From Pseudarthrobacter sp. PS3-L1 (GTDB lineage: Bacteria; Actinomycetota; Actinomycetes; Actinomycetales; Micrococcaceae), in assembly GCF_030063285.1 (NCBI RefSeq), contig NZ_JASISU010000002.1, positions 496,001-560,000 of the forward strand: a DNA stretch of 64,000 bases, written 5' to 3'. Below the pieces are notes generated by a model. It was given only the letters and a program-made list of their open reading frames with translations. It was not told where the DNA came from and did not search any database. The position numbers and the translations under genes were made by a program. The first letter of the stretch is position 1; each line of letters starts with the position of its first letter. Of this stretch, positions 1 through 9,519 are shown one piece after another.

Positions 1-561
1 CAGTGAGTGGTCCGGGCCTGTCCGGTCAAAATACAGCGGCTCTCCGACCTTCATGGTGAAGTGCTGTGGCTTAAATCCCTTTTGTCCTGCCGGCTGGAGG
101 TTTTCGGTTCCGATAAGTCCTACCGGGATCACTGGCGCGCCGGTAGTCAGCGCCAGCCAGCCAACGCCGGTGCGTCCCCGGTAAAGAATTCCATCCCGCG
201 ACCTGGTGCCCTCCGGGTAGATACCGATTCCCTTGCCGGATTCCAGAATGTCCAGGAGCGTCTTCAGCGCCTGCACGCTGGCCGCCTGCTCTCCCCGTTC
301 CACCGGAATGGAGCCGACCGACTCAAAGAAGGACTTCATGACCCGGCCCTTGACCCCAGCCGTCGTGAAGTACTCTGCTTTGGCAAAAAACGCGACCGGG
401 CGGGGCATCAGCGCCTGCACAATCACACTGTCAAAAAACGAGAGGTGGTTGGGGGCCACAATGAAGGGGCCATCCTTCGGGACATTCTCAAGGCCCACGA
501 CGAAAGGCCTGCACGATCCGGAGATCAGGGTGCGGGTGGTCCATCTGACGGCGTCAAACAT
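1..561 (-). CDS. PlsC-like 1-acylglycerol-3-phosphate acyltransferase (3' end outside window)
   Basis: Lysophospholipid acyltransferase of the PlsC/LPLAT family, expected to transfer an acyl chain to the sn-2 position of 1-acylglycerol-3-phosphate in phosphatidic acid synthesis at the membrane. The 187 visible residues hold the catalytic NHLSFFD motif (HX4D, His39 and Asp44), the substrate-binding EGTRS block at 117-121 and the GAPVIPVG segment that follows it in the family. The gene begins 10 bp after the stop of the HAD phosphatase gene, so the two are probably co-transcribed. The ATG at 561 is the only start that fits the family N-terminus. The C-terminus is cut by the window edge. Which acyl acceptor is used cannot be told from sequence. 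Confidence 0.9.
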   Translation of the reverse strand, partial: MFDAVRWTTRTLISGSCRPFVVGLENVPKDGPFIVAPNHLSFFDSVIVQALMPRPVAFFAKAEYFTTAGVKGRVMKSFFESVGSIPVERGEQAASVQALKTLLDILESGKGIGIYPEGTRSRDGILYRGRTGVGWLALTTGAPVIPVGLIGTENLQPAGQKGFKPQHFTMKVGEPLYFDRTGPDHSL

Positions 562-571
562 TGCCACAGTC

Positions 572-1273
572 CTATACCTCCAATTCCTCTTCAGCCCGGC
601 CAGTAGCCAGGGGGATGATGGCAGCGTGGAGCTCCTGCGTGTCCGCCACCACTGTGCAAGCGCCAGCACGGACCAGTTCGCCGTCCGGCGCAAAACCCCA
701 CGCAACACCTATGCAGTCAATACCGTTGGCAAGTGCCCCGGCCACGTCCTGGGCCCGATCCCCCACCATGAGGGCGCCCGTGGCTCCAAGATCCCCCATG
801 GCGGCTGCGATGATGTCGGCTTTCCCCGACGGGACAGGCCCAGGTGCTCCTGATTCGTCATCAGAAGACCCCTGGATAGAGGTGAAAAATCCATCCAGGC
901 CATGGTGCTCTAGGACCACCCTGGCAAGGGACTGGGGCTTCTGCGTAGCAACCGCCATGGCGGTACCAGCATTCCGCAATGATTCCAGGAGGTCCCGGAT
1001 TCCTGGGTACACGGATCCGCGGGAGATACCCGTCGTGCGATAGTAGGCCCGGTACAGCCCTATTACCTCATCGACCTGCCCTGCCGGCACCCCGGCAATC
1101 CTGATCAGGGCATCGCTCAAGCGCGGCCCCACCATCGAGTCGAGGTCCGATTGGTGGGGAACCGGCAGGTCCAGGGCTGACAGGGCTGCCGCGATACCGT
1201 CAGTAATGCCGCCAGCCGGATCGACCAGCGTTCCATCAAGGTCAAAGATCACTGGCACTGTGGAAAAAGTCAC
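572..1273 (-). CDS. HAD-superfamily hydrolase, phosphoglycolate phosphatase-like
   Basis: A 233-residue HAD phosphatase of the Gph/PGMB type. Motif I is DLDGT with nucleophile Asp11 and acid/base Asp13, motif II Thr110 (VATQK), motif III Lys151, and motif IV GDRAQD with Asp172 and Asp176. The helical cap lies between residues about 20 and 85. The family removes phosphate from small metabolites such as 2-phosphoglycolate; the substrate is not readable from these motifs. The start is GTG at 1273, but no Shine-Dalgarno is evident, so it is the least certain part. It lies upstream of the acyltransferase gene and downstream of uvrA on the same strand, 93 bp from uvrA. Confidence 0.85.
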   Translation of the reverse strand: MTFSTVPVIFDLDGTLVDPAGGITDGIAAALSALDLPVPHQSDLDSMVGPRLSDALIRIAGVPAGQVDEVIGLYRAYYRTTGISRGSVYPGIRDLLESLRNAGTAMAVATQKPQSLARVVLEHHGLDGFFTSIQGSSDDESGAPGPVPSGKADIIAAAMGDLGATGALMVGDRAQDVAGALANGIDCIGVAWGFAPDGELVRAGACTVVADTQELHAAIIPLATGRAEEELEV

Positions 1274-1366
1274 CGGCTTAGCTTCTCACGCCGCGGAGCG
1301 TCTCCGTAACAAGACTTCCCCTGACGCGATGGTGTCGCAGCAATCGGATCCGGGGAAGTCCACCTG

Positions 1367-4279
1367 TCAGGCCAGCAGGTCTGCAAGGAAAGCGGCAGTG
1401 TGGCTGGTACTTGACGTTGCAACCTGTTCCGGTGTCCCCGTGGCTATCACTCGACCGCCACCCGAACCGCCGTCGGGCCCCAGATCAATTACCCAGTCCG
1501 CACTCTTGATCACGTCAAGGTTGTGCTCGATAGTGATCACGGTGTTTCCCTTATCCACCAGTCCCTGCAGGACAAGCAGCAGCTTGCGAATGTCTTCGAA
1601 ATGAAGTCCCGTGGTCGGTTCGTCGAGCACATAGATGCTGCGACCGTTGGAGCGTTTCTGGAGTTCTGCAGCCAACTTCACGCGCTGGGCCTCGCCACCG
1701 GAGAGGGTGGTGGCTGGCTGTCCCAGACGGACATAGCCCAGCCCGACATCCACCAGCGTGTTCAGGTGCCTGGCTATGGGTGAGAACGCGGCAAAGAACT
1801 CCGCGCCTTCTTCGATCGGCATGTTGAGCACATCGGAGATGGACTTTCCCTTGTAGTGCACTTCCAGGGTCTCCCTGTTGTAGCGCGCACCGTGGCAAAC
1901 CTCGCATGGGACATACACGTCCGGCAGGAAGTTCATCTCGATCTTGAGGGTACCGTCGCCCGAACACGCTTCGCAGCGGCCGCCCTTGACGTTGAACGAG
2001 AACCGGCCCGGCAGATACCCGCGCACTTTGGCTTCCGTGGTTTCGGCAAAGAGCTTGCGGATATTGTCAAAGACGCCCGTATATGTCGCGGGATTGGACC
2101 GCGGCGTGCGGCCGATCGGGCTCTGGTCCACATGGACTACCTTGTCCAGGTGCTCCAGCCCCTGGATGCTCTTGTGCCGTCCCGCAACCTGCTTGGCCCC
2201 GTTGAGCTTGTTCGCCAAAACCTTGTACAGGATCTCGTTCACAAGCGTGGACTTGCCCGAACCGCTGACTCCGGTCACAGCGGTCAGCAGGCCCAAAGGG
2301 AAGGCGGCGTCGACATTAACGAGGTTGTTCTCACGCGCTCCCACGACCTTCAGCTCGCGCTTTTTGTCATACTTCCGGCGCTTTGTCGGTACGGCGATGG
2401 ACTTGCGTCCGGAGAGGTAATCGCCCGTGAGGGACTCGGTGTTGGTAAGCAGGTCGGCATAGGAACCGGAATGGACCACGTGGCCGCCGTGTTCACCGGC
2501 ACCGGGCCCGATATCAACGACCCAGTCGGCTTCCTGGATGGTGTCTTCGTCGTGTTCAACAACAATGAGCGTGTTGCCAAGATCGCGCAGTTTGGTGAGC
2601 GTTTCTATCAGGCGACGGTTGTCCCGCTGATGCAGCCCAATGGACGGTTCGTCCAGGACGTAGAGGACACCGACCAGCCCGGAGCCAATCTGCGTTGCCA
2701 GGCGAATGCGCTGGGCCTCACCGCCGGACAGGGTAGCCGACGGCCGTTCGAGGTTCAGGTATTCGAGCCCGACGTCGAGGAGGAACGTCAGGCGGGCCTG
2801 AATTTCCTTGAGGACCTGATTGGCGATTTGTGCCTCACGGCCAGTGAGAACCAGGTTGTCGAGGAACTCTGCACACTCGCGCATGGGGAGGGCAGCAACG
2901 GCGGCAATCGACTTTCCGTTGATCAGGACAGAGAGTGAGGCAGGATTCAGCCGCGCACCTTTACAGGCGGGGCAGTGAATCTGCCGCATGTACTCCTCAT
3001 AGCGGTCCCTGGCCGAATCCGAATCAGTTTCCTCATGTTTGCGGTGCACGTACTGGATGACTCCCTCGAAGCCAGTACTGTATTTGCGTTCGCGCCCGAA
3101 ACGGTTCTTGTACTGCACCACAACCTTGTGGTCCTTGCCGTGCAGGACAGCCTTTCGCACATCGGCGTCGAGCTTCTCCCACGGCGTTTTCATCGAGAAC
3201 TTGAGTTCCTTGGAAAGGCCTTCCAGCAGCCTGTTCCAGTACTCGGTGGTGGCTGTGCCCAGCGACCACGGGGCAATCGCACCCTGCGCGAGAGACAGCT
3301 CTGGATTGGGAATGATGAGCTCTTCATCAACCTCCAGGCGTATACCGATACCACTGCACACGGCACAGGCACCAAAGGGATTATTGAACGAGAACGACCG
3401 CGGTTCAATCTCGTCGATCGCCAGCGGATGCTCGTTGGGGCACGCCAGGTTCTCGGAAAAGGCACGCAGCCGCTTCGGATCCTCTTCATCAAGGTCGACA
3501 AATTCCGCCAGGAGGCGACCTTCAGCCAGTCCAAGAGCAGTCTCCACCGAGTCCGTGACGCGTTGGATGATGCCTTCCTTGACCACCAGGCGGTCCACCA
3601 CCACCTCGATGGTGTGCTTGAACTGCTTGCCGAGGGTGGGAGGCTCGCTGAGCTGGATCAGCTTGCCATCGACGCGGGCACGGGAGTAGCCCTTGGCGCT
3701 GAGGTCCTTGAAGAGGTCAACAAACTCACCCTTTCGCCCCCGGACTACGGGTGCGAGGATCTGGAAACGGGTTCCCTCCTCAAGTTCAAGAAGTTGGTCC
3801 ACAATCTGTTGGGGCGTCTGCCGCACGACCGGCTCACCGCAGACGGGGCAGAAGGGGCGTCCCACCCGCGCCCAGAGCAGGCGCATGTAGTCATAAATTT
3901 CCGTGATGGTGCCCACCGTCGAACGCGGGTTCTTGCTCGTGGACTTCTGGTCGATCGACACAGCAGGAGACAGGCCCTCGATAAAGTCGACGTCCGGCTT
4001 GTCTACCTGGCCAAGAAACTGGCGCGCGTAGGCTGACAGCGACTCAACGTAGCGGCGTTGACCCTCCGCGAAGATGGTGTCGAACGCAAGGGATGACTTT
4101 CCAGACCCCGAGAGGCCTGTGAAGACAATCATGGCGTCGCGGGGAAGGTCAAGATCGACATTGCGAAGATTATGCTCGCGGGCACCCTTCACCACCAGCC
4201 GTGAAAGGTCCGGGGTTGGAGACATGTTCCCTGCGAGGCGGGAGTTTGCGGTTGTTTGTTCAACTACGGCTTTAGGCAC
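1367..4279 (-). CDS. uvrA: UvrA, excinuclease ABC subunit A
   Basis: Damage-recognition ATPase of nucleotide excision repair, acting as a dimer with UvrB. The 970 residues match the family. Visible are the first Walker A GLSGSGKS (55-62), the insertion with zinc-binding CPVC, the first signature LSGGEAQR followed by [12 protein letters not shown], a second nucleotide-binding domain with GVSGSGKST, the C-terminal zinc finger (CEAC...CEVC), and a second [17 protein letters not shown] pair. The GTG at 4279 is chosen because a TAGCAT -10 box sits 6 nt before it, as for a leaderless mRNA. An alternative ATG at 4225 has AGGGAA in front and would remove 18 poorly conserved residues. A candidate LexA box lies just upstream. 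uvrB is about 10 kb away. Confidence 0.97.
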   Translation of the reverse strand: MPKAVVEQTTANSRLAGNMSPTPDLSRLVVKGAREHNLRNVDLDLPRDAMIVFTGLSGSGKSSLAFDTIFAEGQRRYVESLSAYARQFLGQVDKPDVDFIEGLSPAVSIDQKSTSKNPRSTVGTITEIYDYMRLLWARVGRPFCPVCGEPVVRQTPQQIVDQLLELEEGTRFQILAPVVRGRKGEFVDLFKDLSAKGYSRARVDGKLIQLSEPPTLGKQFKHTIEVVVDRLVVKEGIIQRVTDSVETALGLAEGRLLAEFVDLDEEDPKRLRAFSENLACPNEHPLAIDEIEPRSFSFNNPFGACAVCSGIGIRLEVDEELIIPNPELSLAQGAIAPWSLGTATTEYWNRLLEGLSKELKFSMKTPWEKLDADVRKAVLHGKDHKVVVQYKNRFGRERKYSTGFEGVIQYVHRKHEETDSDSARDRYEEYMRQIHCPACKGARLNPASLSVLINGKSIAAVAALPMRECAEFLDNLVLTGREAQIANQVLKEIQARLTFLLDVGLEYLNLERPSATLSGGEAQRIRLATQIGSGLVGVLYVLDEPSIGLHQRDNRRLIETLTKLRDLGNTLIVVEHDEDTIQEADWVVDIGPGAGEHGGHVVHSGSYADLLTNTESLTGDYLSGRKSIAVPTKRRKYDKKRELKVVGARENNLVNVDAAFPLGLLTAVTGVSGSGKSTLVNEILYKVLANKLNGAKQVAGRHKSIQGLEHLDKVVHVDQSPIGRTPRSNPATYTGVFDNIRKLFAETTEAKVRGYLPGRFSFNVKGGRCEACSGDGTLKIEMNFLPDVYVPCEVCHGARYNRETLEVHYKGKSISDVLNMPIEEGAEFFAAFSPIARHLNTLVDVGLGYVRLGQPATTLSGGEAQRVKLAAELQKRSNGRSIYVLDEPTTGLHFEDIRKLLLVLQGLVDKGNTVITIEHNLDVIKSADWVIDLGPDGGSGGGRVIATGTPEQVATSSTSHTAAFLADLLA

Positions 4280-4285
4280 CTTAAC

Positions 4286-4308
4286 ATGCTAATCGAAAAC
4301 TTCTTCGA
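4286..4308 (-). promoter_or_regulatory. uvrA promoter: candidate LexA/SOS box abutting a -10 box
   Basis: At 4293-4308 the sequence TCGAAAACTTCTTCGA forms an imperfect 16-bp palindrome resembling the actinobacterial/Gram-positive LexA consensus (CGAAC-N4-GTTCG) with mismatches in the centre. On the minus strand it is followed at once by TAGCAT (4291-4286) and, 6 nt later, by the uvrA GTG. Position and gene identity favour SOS control; the imperfect centre is the weak point. Confidence 0.5.
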
Positions 4309-4377
4309 ATATCCATGTGGCTGACGATGTGCCCCCGCGCAGCGGACAACTGCACCCACGAGTGGTGCTTCGGCCGG

Positions 4378-4755
4378 TTACTGCTCGGCATCGTAGGCAG
4401 CGGCTAGGAGCTGAACGGCCTCTGCGAAGCTGACGCCTGTAGCCTTGGCGGTCACTGCCAGCTGGGCTGCTGCAACGGACGCGGCGCTGATCCGGCTTTC
4501 GCGCGCAGAGACAACCGTACCGTTGCGGCCCTGTGTGCGAACCACACCTGCAGACTCCAGCTCCTTGTACGCGCGAGCCACCGTATGCGGGGCGACGCCC
4601 AGGTTTTCAGCCAGGGCGCGCACCGCTGGCAGCCGGGTCCCTGGCGCGAGGCTCCCATCGTCAGCGCGGGCCAGGATCTGAACGCGGAGCTGGTCAAAGA
4701 GCGGCACGCTGCTGTTGGGCTGTGGCCGCCAGGATCCCGGGAATGCGCCGCTCAC
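4378..4755 (-). CDS. GntR-family transcriptional regulator (YtrA type)
   Basis: A 125-residue regulator with an N-terminal GntR winged helix (about 16-85: PLFDQLRVQI, LPAVRALAENLGVAPHTVARA, GTVV) and only a short helical C-terminal tail. This size and build are typical of the YtrA subfamily, which commonly represses neighbouring ABC transporter genes. Its ATG overlaps the stop of the ABC gene upstream by 4 bp (ATGA), so it is the last gene of the exporter operon and probably autoregulates it. The effector is unknown. The inverted repeat at 8539-8559 upstream of the operon is a candidate operator. Confidence 0.88.
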   Translation of the reverse strand: MSGAFPGSWRPQPNSSVPLFDQLRVQILARADDGSLAPGTRLPAVRALAENLGVAPHTVARAYKELESAGVVRTQGRNGTVVSARESRISAASVAAAQLAVTAKATGVSFAEAVQLLAAAYDAEQ

Positions 4756-6662
4756 GGCTGACTCGTGATCCGGCTCGACAGGGCACTGCGATCCGCCGCC
4801 CCGGTGGGCCCAGCGTCGTGGCCCTGCGCCGACTGTGCAGCATGGAGGCGGGAGTATGCACCGCCGCGTTGGATAAGCTCCGAGTGCATGCCCTGTTCCA
4901 CAATCCTGCCGTTGTCCATGACCACGATTAGATCAGCGTCCGCAATCGTGGACAAGCGGTGCGCCACGACGATCGCCGTCCGTGCCTTGCGGAGGTCCTG
5001 CATGGCTCGGCGAATCTGGAGTTCAGTGCGTGAGTCCACCGAACTGCTCGCCTCGTCATGGACCAGGATTTCCCGGTCCGCAACATGGGCCCGGGCAATA
5101 GCCAGCAGCTGGCGCTGCCCTTGACTGAGGGAGTCCACCGCGGCATCAACCATGGTGTCGTAGCCATCAGGCAGTGACCGGATGAAATGGTCCACGTGGC
5201 TCGCCTCTGCGGCCGCCACGACATCCTGGTGCGTCGCTCCCTCGCGTCCGTAAGCGATGTTGTCCCGGATGGTGCCGCTGAAGAGCCAGGCGTCCTGGAG
5301 CACCAACGCCATGGTTCCCCGAACCGCGTCACGGCCCAGCGTGGATATGTCCACTCCCCCGAGAGTTATGGAGCCGGACTCTGGATCAAGAAACCTGAGC
5401 AACAGGTTCACCACACTTGTCTTGCCTGCTCCGGTGCCACCGACGATCGCCACTGTTTTTCCGGCTGGGACAGTGAGGCTGAAATCCTTGACAACTTTCC
5501 TGGCTCCATAGGAAAAGTCCACCTTGTCAAAACGGATTTCGCCAGGTGCCCCTGAACTAGCACACGGTGCACCGCCGGCAGCCGCAATCGTCAACGCCAT
5601 GGGCAGGTTTAGCTCCTCCTCGGAATCGAGGAGTTCAAAGATGCGGGCAGCCGACGCCCCGCACGCGTGGATTGTCGCTGCCATACCGCCGATTTGGCCC
5701 ACGGGCTGCGAAAAAAGCCTCGTAAACTGCAGGAACGCCTGGATTCCACCGATACTCATGGCACCACCAGCAACCTGAAGCGCGCCCACCACTGCGACGG
5801 CAACATAGTTGAGGTTGCCGACGAACGCCAAAAGCGGGGCGATCAGCCCAGACAGGAACTGGCTCCTACCGGAAGCTTCAGTGAGCCTCTGGTTGGTCTC
5901 CTCGAACCGTGCCTGGGCACGCGCCTCCCACCCCAGACTGCGAATGACCTCCTGGCCCCTGACAGTTTCGGCAACGTCAACGTACAGTTCACCGACCAGG
6001 GCTCCCTGGCGTTGAAAATGACCGTGGGAGGCGCGTCCAATGAGCACGGCGAGGTATGCCGAGAGCGGGACGCTGACCAGCACGATGGCAGCGAGTGGCA
6101 GGGAGATGGCGAGCATCAGGCCCAGGGCTCCCAAGAGCATCAGTACCGAGGTGATGAGCTGGGTCAGAATGGTTCCCAATGCCTGCGACACGGTATCTAC
6201 GTCATGGGTGGCCCTGCTTAGTGGGTCAGCGACGGGACCGGCCAGCGTACCCGTCGCCTGTCCAGCAGTTTCCCGCGCCGCTCCGGCATGAGTCGGGGTC
6301 CGCTCAATTTTTTGCTGGACGGCGCTTCGCAGTTCATGGCACACACTGCCCACTGCCCGGGCCGCCACAAAGCCCTGCACCCAATTGAACAAAGAAGCGC
6401 CAAGATACATCAGGGCCGCGATCCCCAGAATGTCCACCAGCTTGCCCTGGTTGAGCGTTCCGCTGATAAAGCCGTCTACAACAACGTCCGTTGCGTCACC
6501 GAGAAACTTTGGGGTGGTGACATTAAAGCCCGCAAAAAGGCAGCTGCTCAGGACAACGAGCGCCATCTGCGCACGAACCGGCCGGAAGAGGCGCACAATT
6601 CGCCGTCCTACGGATCGGGAACGTCCTTGCTCGACCCGTGAACCACGCCGCAGCACCTTCAC
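4752..6662 (-). CDS. ABC exporter half-transporter (catalytically complete subunit)
   Basis: A 636-residue fused permease-ATPase of the ABCB/MDR type. Six transmembrane segments occupy about residues 30-330. The nucleotide-binding domain follows from about 375: Walker A GGTGAGKT (408-415), the Q-loop segment VLQDAWLF, the signature LSQGQRQ, Walker B ILVHDEASSSVD with the catalytic Glu present, and the switch His in VAHRLST. It overlaps its partner gene by 4 bp on one side and the GntR gene by 4 bp on the other. The pair is expected to form a heterodimeric exporter at the cytoplasmic membrane for a lipid, peptide or drug; the substrate is unknown. Confidence 0.92.
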   Translation of the reverse strand: MKVLRRGSRVEQGRSRSVGRRIVRLFRPVRAQMALVVLSSCLFAGFNVTTPKFLGDATDVVVDGFISGTLNQGKLVDILGIAALMYLGASLFNWVQGFVAARAVGSVCHELRSAVQQKIERTPTHAGAARETAGQATGTLAGPVADPLSRATHDVDTVSQALGTILTQLITSVLMLLGALGLMLAISLPLAAIVLVSVPLSAYLAVLIGRASHGHFQRQGALVGELYVDVAETVRGQEVIRSLGWEARAQARFEETNQRLTEASGRSQFLSGLIAPLLAFVGNLNYVAVAVVGALQVAGGAMSIGGIQAFLQFTRLFSQPVGQIGGMAATIHACGASAARIFELLDSEEELNLPMALTIAAAGGAPCASSGAPGEIRFDKVDFSYGARKVVKDFSLTVPAGKTVAIVGGTGAGKTSVVNLLLRFLDPESGSITLGGVDISTLGRDAVRGTMALVLQDAWLFSGTIRDNIAYGREGATHQDVVAAAEASHVDHFIRSLPDGYDTMVDAAVDSLSQGQRQLLAIARAHVADREILVHDEASSSVDSRTELQIRRAMQDLRKARTAIVVAHRLSTIADADLIVVMDNGRIVEQGMHSELIQRGGAYSRLHAAQSAQGHDAGPTGAADRSALSSRITSQP

Positions 6663-8428
6663 GGAGCATCCGTGAAGGCCAGCTGGGAGCTGGCGATTTC
6701 ACGGTAGACAGCAGAGTCCCGCGCCAGCGACGCGTGAGTGCCTTGGCCTACCAGGTGGCCGCCGTCGAGCACCAGGACCCAGTCCGCGTGGCGGACACCA
6801 GCAAGCCGTTCCGACACCATCAGGACTGTGGCACCCCTAAGCCGGTCCCTGAGTGCACCCTGGACGGCGCGCTCCGTCACCGCGTCCAGTGCGGAAAAAC
6901 TGTCGTCAAAAAGGTACAGCGGACAGCGCCGGAGGATGGCCCTGGCAATGCAGAGCCGCTGCCGTTGCCCGCCAGAAAAATTCGCCCCACCAGGGTCAAC
7001 AGGTGCCAGGAGTCCCATAGGAAGGTCCCGGACAAAGGAATCCGCCTGCGCCGCTTCCAGCGCAGACCACAGCTCACAGTCAGTGGCATCAGGAGCCGCC
7101 ATCCGGAGGTTTGACGCAATAGTGCCGGCAAAAAGGAACGCTTGCTGCGGCACCAGCGACATGGCAGTACGGAGCGTGGCGGTATCCAGTCCAGTGATGT
7201 CGCAGCCACCTAGGGACATCTTGCCCTCTGTAAGTTCCAGCAACCGGGGAAGAAGCCGCAGCAGGGTGGACTTGCCACTCCCCGTGGACCCGACCACCGC
7301 CGTCGTGGAACCAGCCGGCACGCTGAAGGTCAGTCCCCCAAGAACCGGGTGCTGAGCCCCCGCAAAGGCGAAGCCAACGTCGTGGAAATCCAGGCTCAAT
7401 CCTGGTGCTCCGGATCCAGCCGAAGCGTCCCAGCAAGCTGTGCCACCCTTCCCATGATGGGTATTTCGCAGCCGCTGTTCCGCCGCACGGGACCGCACCT
7501 CACTGATGCGCTCAGCACACGCCGCGGCTCGCGGAGCGGCCGAAAGGACATACATCAGCATCATGATCGCAAGGAGGATCTGCAGGAGGTAGGCGATAAA
7601 GGCAATCAGCGATCCAATGTTCAAATCGCCGCTGGCAATTCGTTGGCCACCACACCAGACCACAACTACCGTGGACAGGTTTACCACCAACATCAAGAGC
7701 GGAAGCATCGCTGCAATGAGGAGGGCCGAGGAGAGATTGTTTTTGGTCAGCTGCGCGTTGATGAGGCCATAGCGCATGCGCTCGCTGTGCTGCCGTCCGA
7801 AGGACCTGATCACCGCGGCACCTGAGACCTGTTCGCCGAGGACCCGGCTGTTGGCGTCCAAAAGGTCCTGGCCGGCACGATAGAGCGGGACAAGCCGCCG
7901 AACAATCAACACCATAATGAGTCCCAGAACCGGAACAACCACCACCATGACAATCGACAGGGCGACATCCTGCACGAGCGCCATCACAAGTCCGCCGACG
8001 CCGATCAGAGGTGCGGCGCCCATCATGGTCAGCAGGAGGAGGGTGAAACCTTGGAGTTGCTGGACGTCAGTGGTGGATCTTGTCACCAAGCTTGCGGGAC
8101 CCAGGGCTGCAGTTTGCTGGGGCGAAAGGCCCTGCAGGGCCGAAAACAGCCCGCTGCGCAGGCGCGATGCCACCTTCGCGGCAACCTGGGATCCAATCCA
8201 CCCTGCGGCCAGCGCCGCGACGACTTGACCTGCCGCAATCCAGAGCATGACCGCCCCGCGCTGGCTAATCAAGGCAAGATCACCTTCCACAATCCCCCGG
8301 TCGACGACGTCCGCATTGATCGCGGGCAGCAGGAGCGTGCCAGCCGTCTGGACAACCTGGAAAAGGATCAGCGTCCCGACGGCCCATGGATGGCGACGGA
8401 GTGAATCGAACATCAGACGGGCAAGCAC
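6659..8428 (-). CDS. ABC exporter half-transporter (degenerate catalytic site subunit)
   Basis: A 589-residue fused permease-ATPase. The membrane domain covers about residues 15-300 and the ATPase begins near 345: Walker A GSTGSGKS (380-387), VPQQAFLFAGTI, signature FSGGQRQR, Walker B LYLFDDSFSALD. The residue after the Walker B Asp is Asp rather than the catalytic Glu seen in the partner, and the switch His region reads VSERLA in place of the usual AHRL. This asymmetry is known from heterodimeric exporters with one degenerate ATP site (BmrCD, TM287/288). The GTG at 8428 is preceded by AGGGGG with a 4-nt gap and is preferred over the ATG at 8413, which lacks a ribosome site. First gene of a three-gene operon. 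Confidence 0.92.
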   Translation of the reverse strand: MLARLMFDSLRRHPWAVGTLILFQVVQTAGTLLLPAINADVVDRGIVEGDLALISQRGAVMLWIAAGQVVAALAAGWIGSQVAAKVASRLRSGLFSALQGLSPQQTAALGPASLVTRSTTDVQQLQGFTLLLLTMMGAAPLIGVGGLVMALVQDVALSIVMVVVVPVLGLIMVLIVRRLVPLYRAGQDLLDANSRVLGEQVSGAAVIRSFGRQHSERMRYGLINAQLTKNNLSSALLIAAMLPLLMLVVNLSTVVVVWCGGQRIASGDLNIGSLIAFIAYLLQILLAIMMLMYVLSAAPRAAACAERISEVRSRAAEQRLRNTHHGKGGTACWDASAGSGAPGLSLDFHDVGFAFAGAQHPVLGGLTFSVPAGSTTAVVGSTGSGKSTLLRLLPRLLELTEGKMSLGGCDITGLDTATLRTAMSLVPQQAFLFAGTIASNLRMAAPDATDCELWSALEAAQADSFVRDLPMGLLAPVDPGGANFSGGQRQRLCIARAILRRCPLYLFDDSFSALDAVTERAVQGALRDRLRGATVLMVSERLAGVRHADWVLVLDGGHLVGQGTHASLARDSAVYREIASSQLAFTDAP

Positions 8429-8538
8429 GGTACCCCCTAGGCTGGCGCTGCACCGCGATCATGTTGCTGTTCCTGCCCATCCTGGCATTGGTCAAGGGAG
8501 CGGCGGTGCAGGGTCAGTCTAACCACACGTTGTCATAT

Positions 8539-8559
8539 AGTGTCATTCCTCTTTACACT
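8539..8559. promoter_or_regulatory. Inverted repeat AGTGT-N11-ACACT upstream of the ABC-GntR operon
   Basis: The intergenic region before the exporter operon contains AGTGT and ACACT arms separated by 11 bp. YtrA-type GntR regulators bind palindromes of about this size, and the operon encodes such a regulator, so this is a plausible autoregulatory operator. The arms are short and the -10/-35 boxes could not be assigned with confidence. Confidence 0.3.
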
Positions 8560-8577
8560 CGAGTCATCCGTACTGAA

Positions 8578-9369
8578 TTACGTGTCCGCCTTCGGTCCCT
8601 TCTGGCCAACCGCAAATATCCGCCGGAACGGAAAAACGGTCCCGTGCCTGCCTTGCGGATAGGCAGCCAGAAGCAATTGTGCATAGTCTGCCTCGAACTC
8701 TGCCGCTTCAGTACCCTTCAAGGCTGCCATCACCGGCACCAGCGCCGTGCCCCGCACCCATTCCAGCACCGCCTGGTCTCCGTGCAGCACCTGCTGATAT
8801 GTGGTCTCCCAAGCATCGGCTGTGTATCCGGCGTCGAGCATCATCTCCAGATACTCACCGGGTTCCGCGACGGCGTCATCGTGGCGCAGGACGCCGGCAA
8901 GACGTTCCGCCCACCGTGGGGAATCGGCCAACTCGCGCATCAGGGCGTGGGACGGAGCGGAGAAATTTCCTGGAACCTGGAAAGCGATCCAGGCGCCGGG
9001 CTTCAGCCCGGCAAGCCAGCGCGGCAGCAACTGTCGATGGTGTGGCACCCACTGGAGAGCTGCGTTGCTCACGACAATGTCGGTTGCCTCACCGGGCATC
9101 CATTGCGCAATATCGGCCTCGGCAAAGCGAAGGCCCGGCAACCCCTCGGTAGCCACGGCCGCGCGCTCCAGCATGCTGGTGGAGGAATCGAGGCCAAGAA
9201 CGTCGGCGTCCGGCCAGCGCTCTGCCAGTGTGGCCGTGAGGTTACCCGGCCCACATCCCAGATCGACCACCTGACGTGGCGATGCCGCCGTTACCCGGGC
9301 GGTGAGATCAAAAAATGGCCTATCGCGGAAGTTGCCAAACTGGCTGTACTTGGTGGGGTCCCACTTCAT
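8578..9369 (-). CDS. tam: Trans-aconitate 2-methyltransferase
   Basis: A class I SAM-dependent methyltransferase of 263 residues. It opens with the family-typical MKWDPTKYSQFG, followed by the SAM-binding motif VVDLGCGPGN (35-44), the acidic post-motif DVLGLDSS and a Tam-like segment SNAALQWVPHH. Tam methylates trans-aconitate, a by-product that inhibits the TCA cycle. The ATG at 9369 is chosen because GGAG lies 7 nt upstream and because this is where the family homology begins; a longer frame back to 9441 has no such support. It is transcribed away from the helicase gene and ends 150 bp before the ABC operon. Confidence 0.88.
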   Translation of the reverse strand: MKWDPTKYSQFGNFRDRPFFDLTARVTAASPRQVVDLGCGPGNLTATLAERWPDADVLGLDSSTSMLERAAVATEGLPGLRFAEADIAQWMPGEATDIVVSNAALQWVPHHRQLLPRWLAGLKPGAWIAFQVPGNFSAPSHALMRELADSPRWAERLAGVLRHDDAVAEPGEYLEMMLDAGYTADAWETTYQQVLHGDQAVLEWVRGTALVPVMAALKGTEAAEFEADYAQLLLAAYPQGRHGTVFPFRRIFAVGQKGPKADT

Positions 9370-9490
9370 TGACGTCTCCAGGCTCGATGATGGACGGGCT
9401 TCGCTGAGCCTAACGCGCGGAACACATCCTCCGCTGGACACGTGGCAGCGGTGCCCGGTGCGGCATCGAACGACCGTCGACTCCCCGACC

Positions 9491-9515
9491 CTAAGCTGAC
9501 GGGCACTAAGCTGAC
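9491..9515 (+). promoter_or_regulatory. Leaderless promoter and 10-bp direct repeat before the helicase gene
   Basis: CTAAGCTGAC occurs twice in tandem (9491-9500 and 9506-9515, period 15 bp). The second copy supplies TAAGCT at 9507-9512, which ends 7 nt before the ATG at 9520, the spacing expected if transcription starts at the initiation codon. No Shine-Dalgarno is present. Confidence 0.55.
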
Positions 9516-9519
9516 ATCA

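Noticed and set aside
1856..4036. Long plus-strand open frames opposite uvrA
   Set aside because: They mirror uvrA, have no ribosome sites and no recognisable domains.
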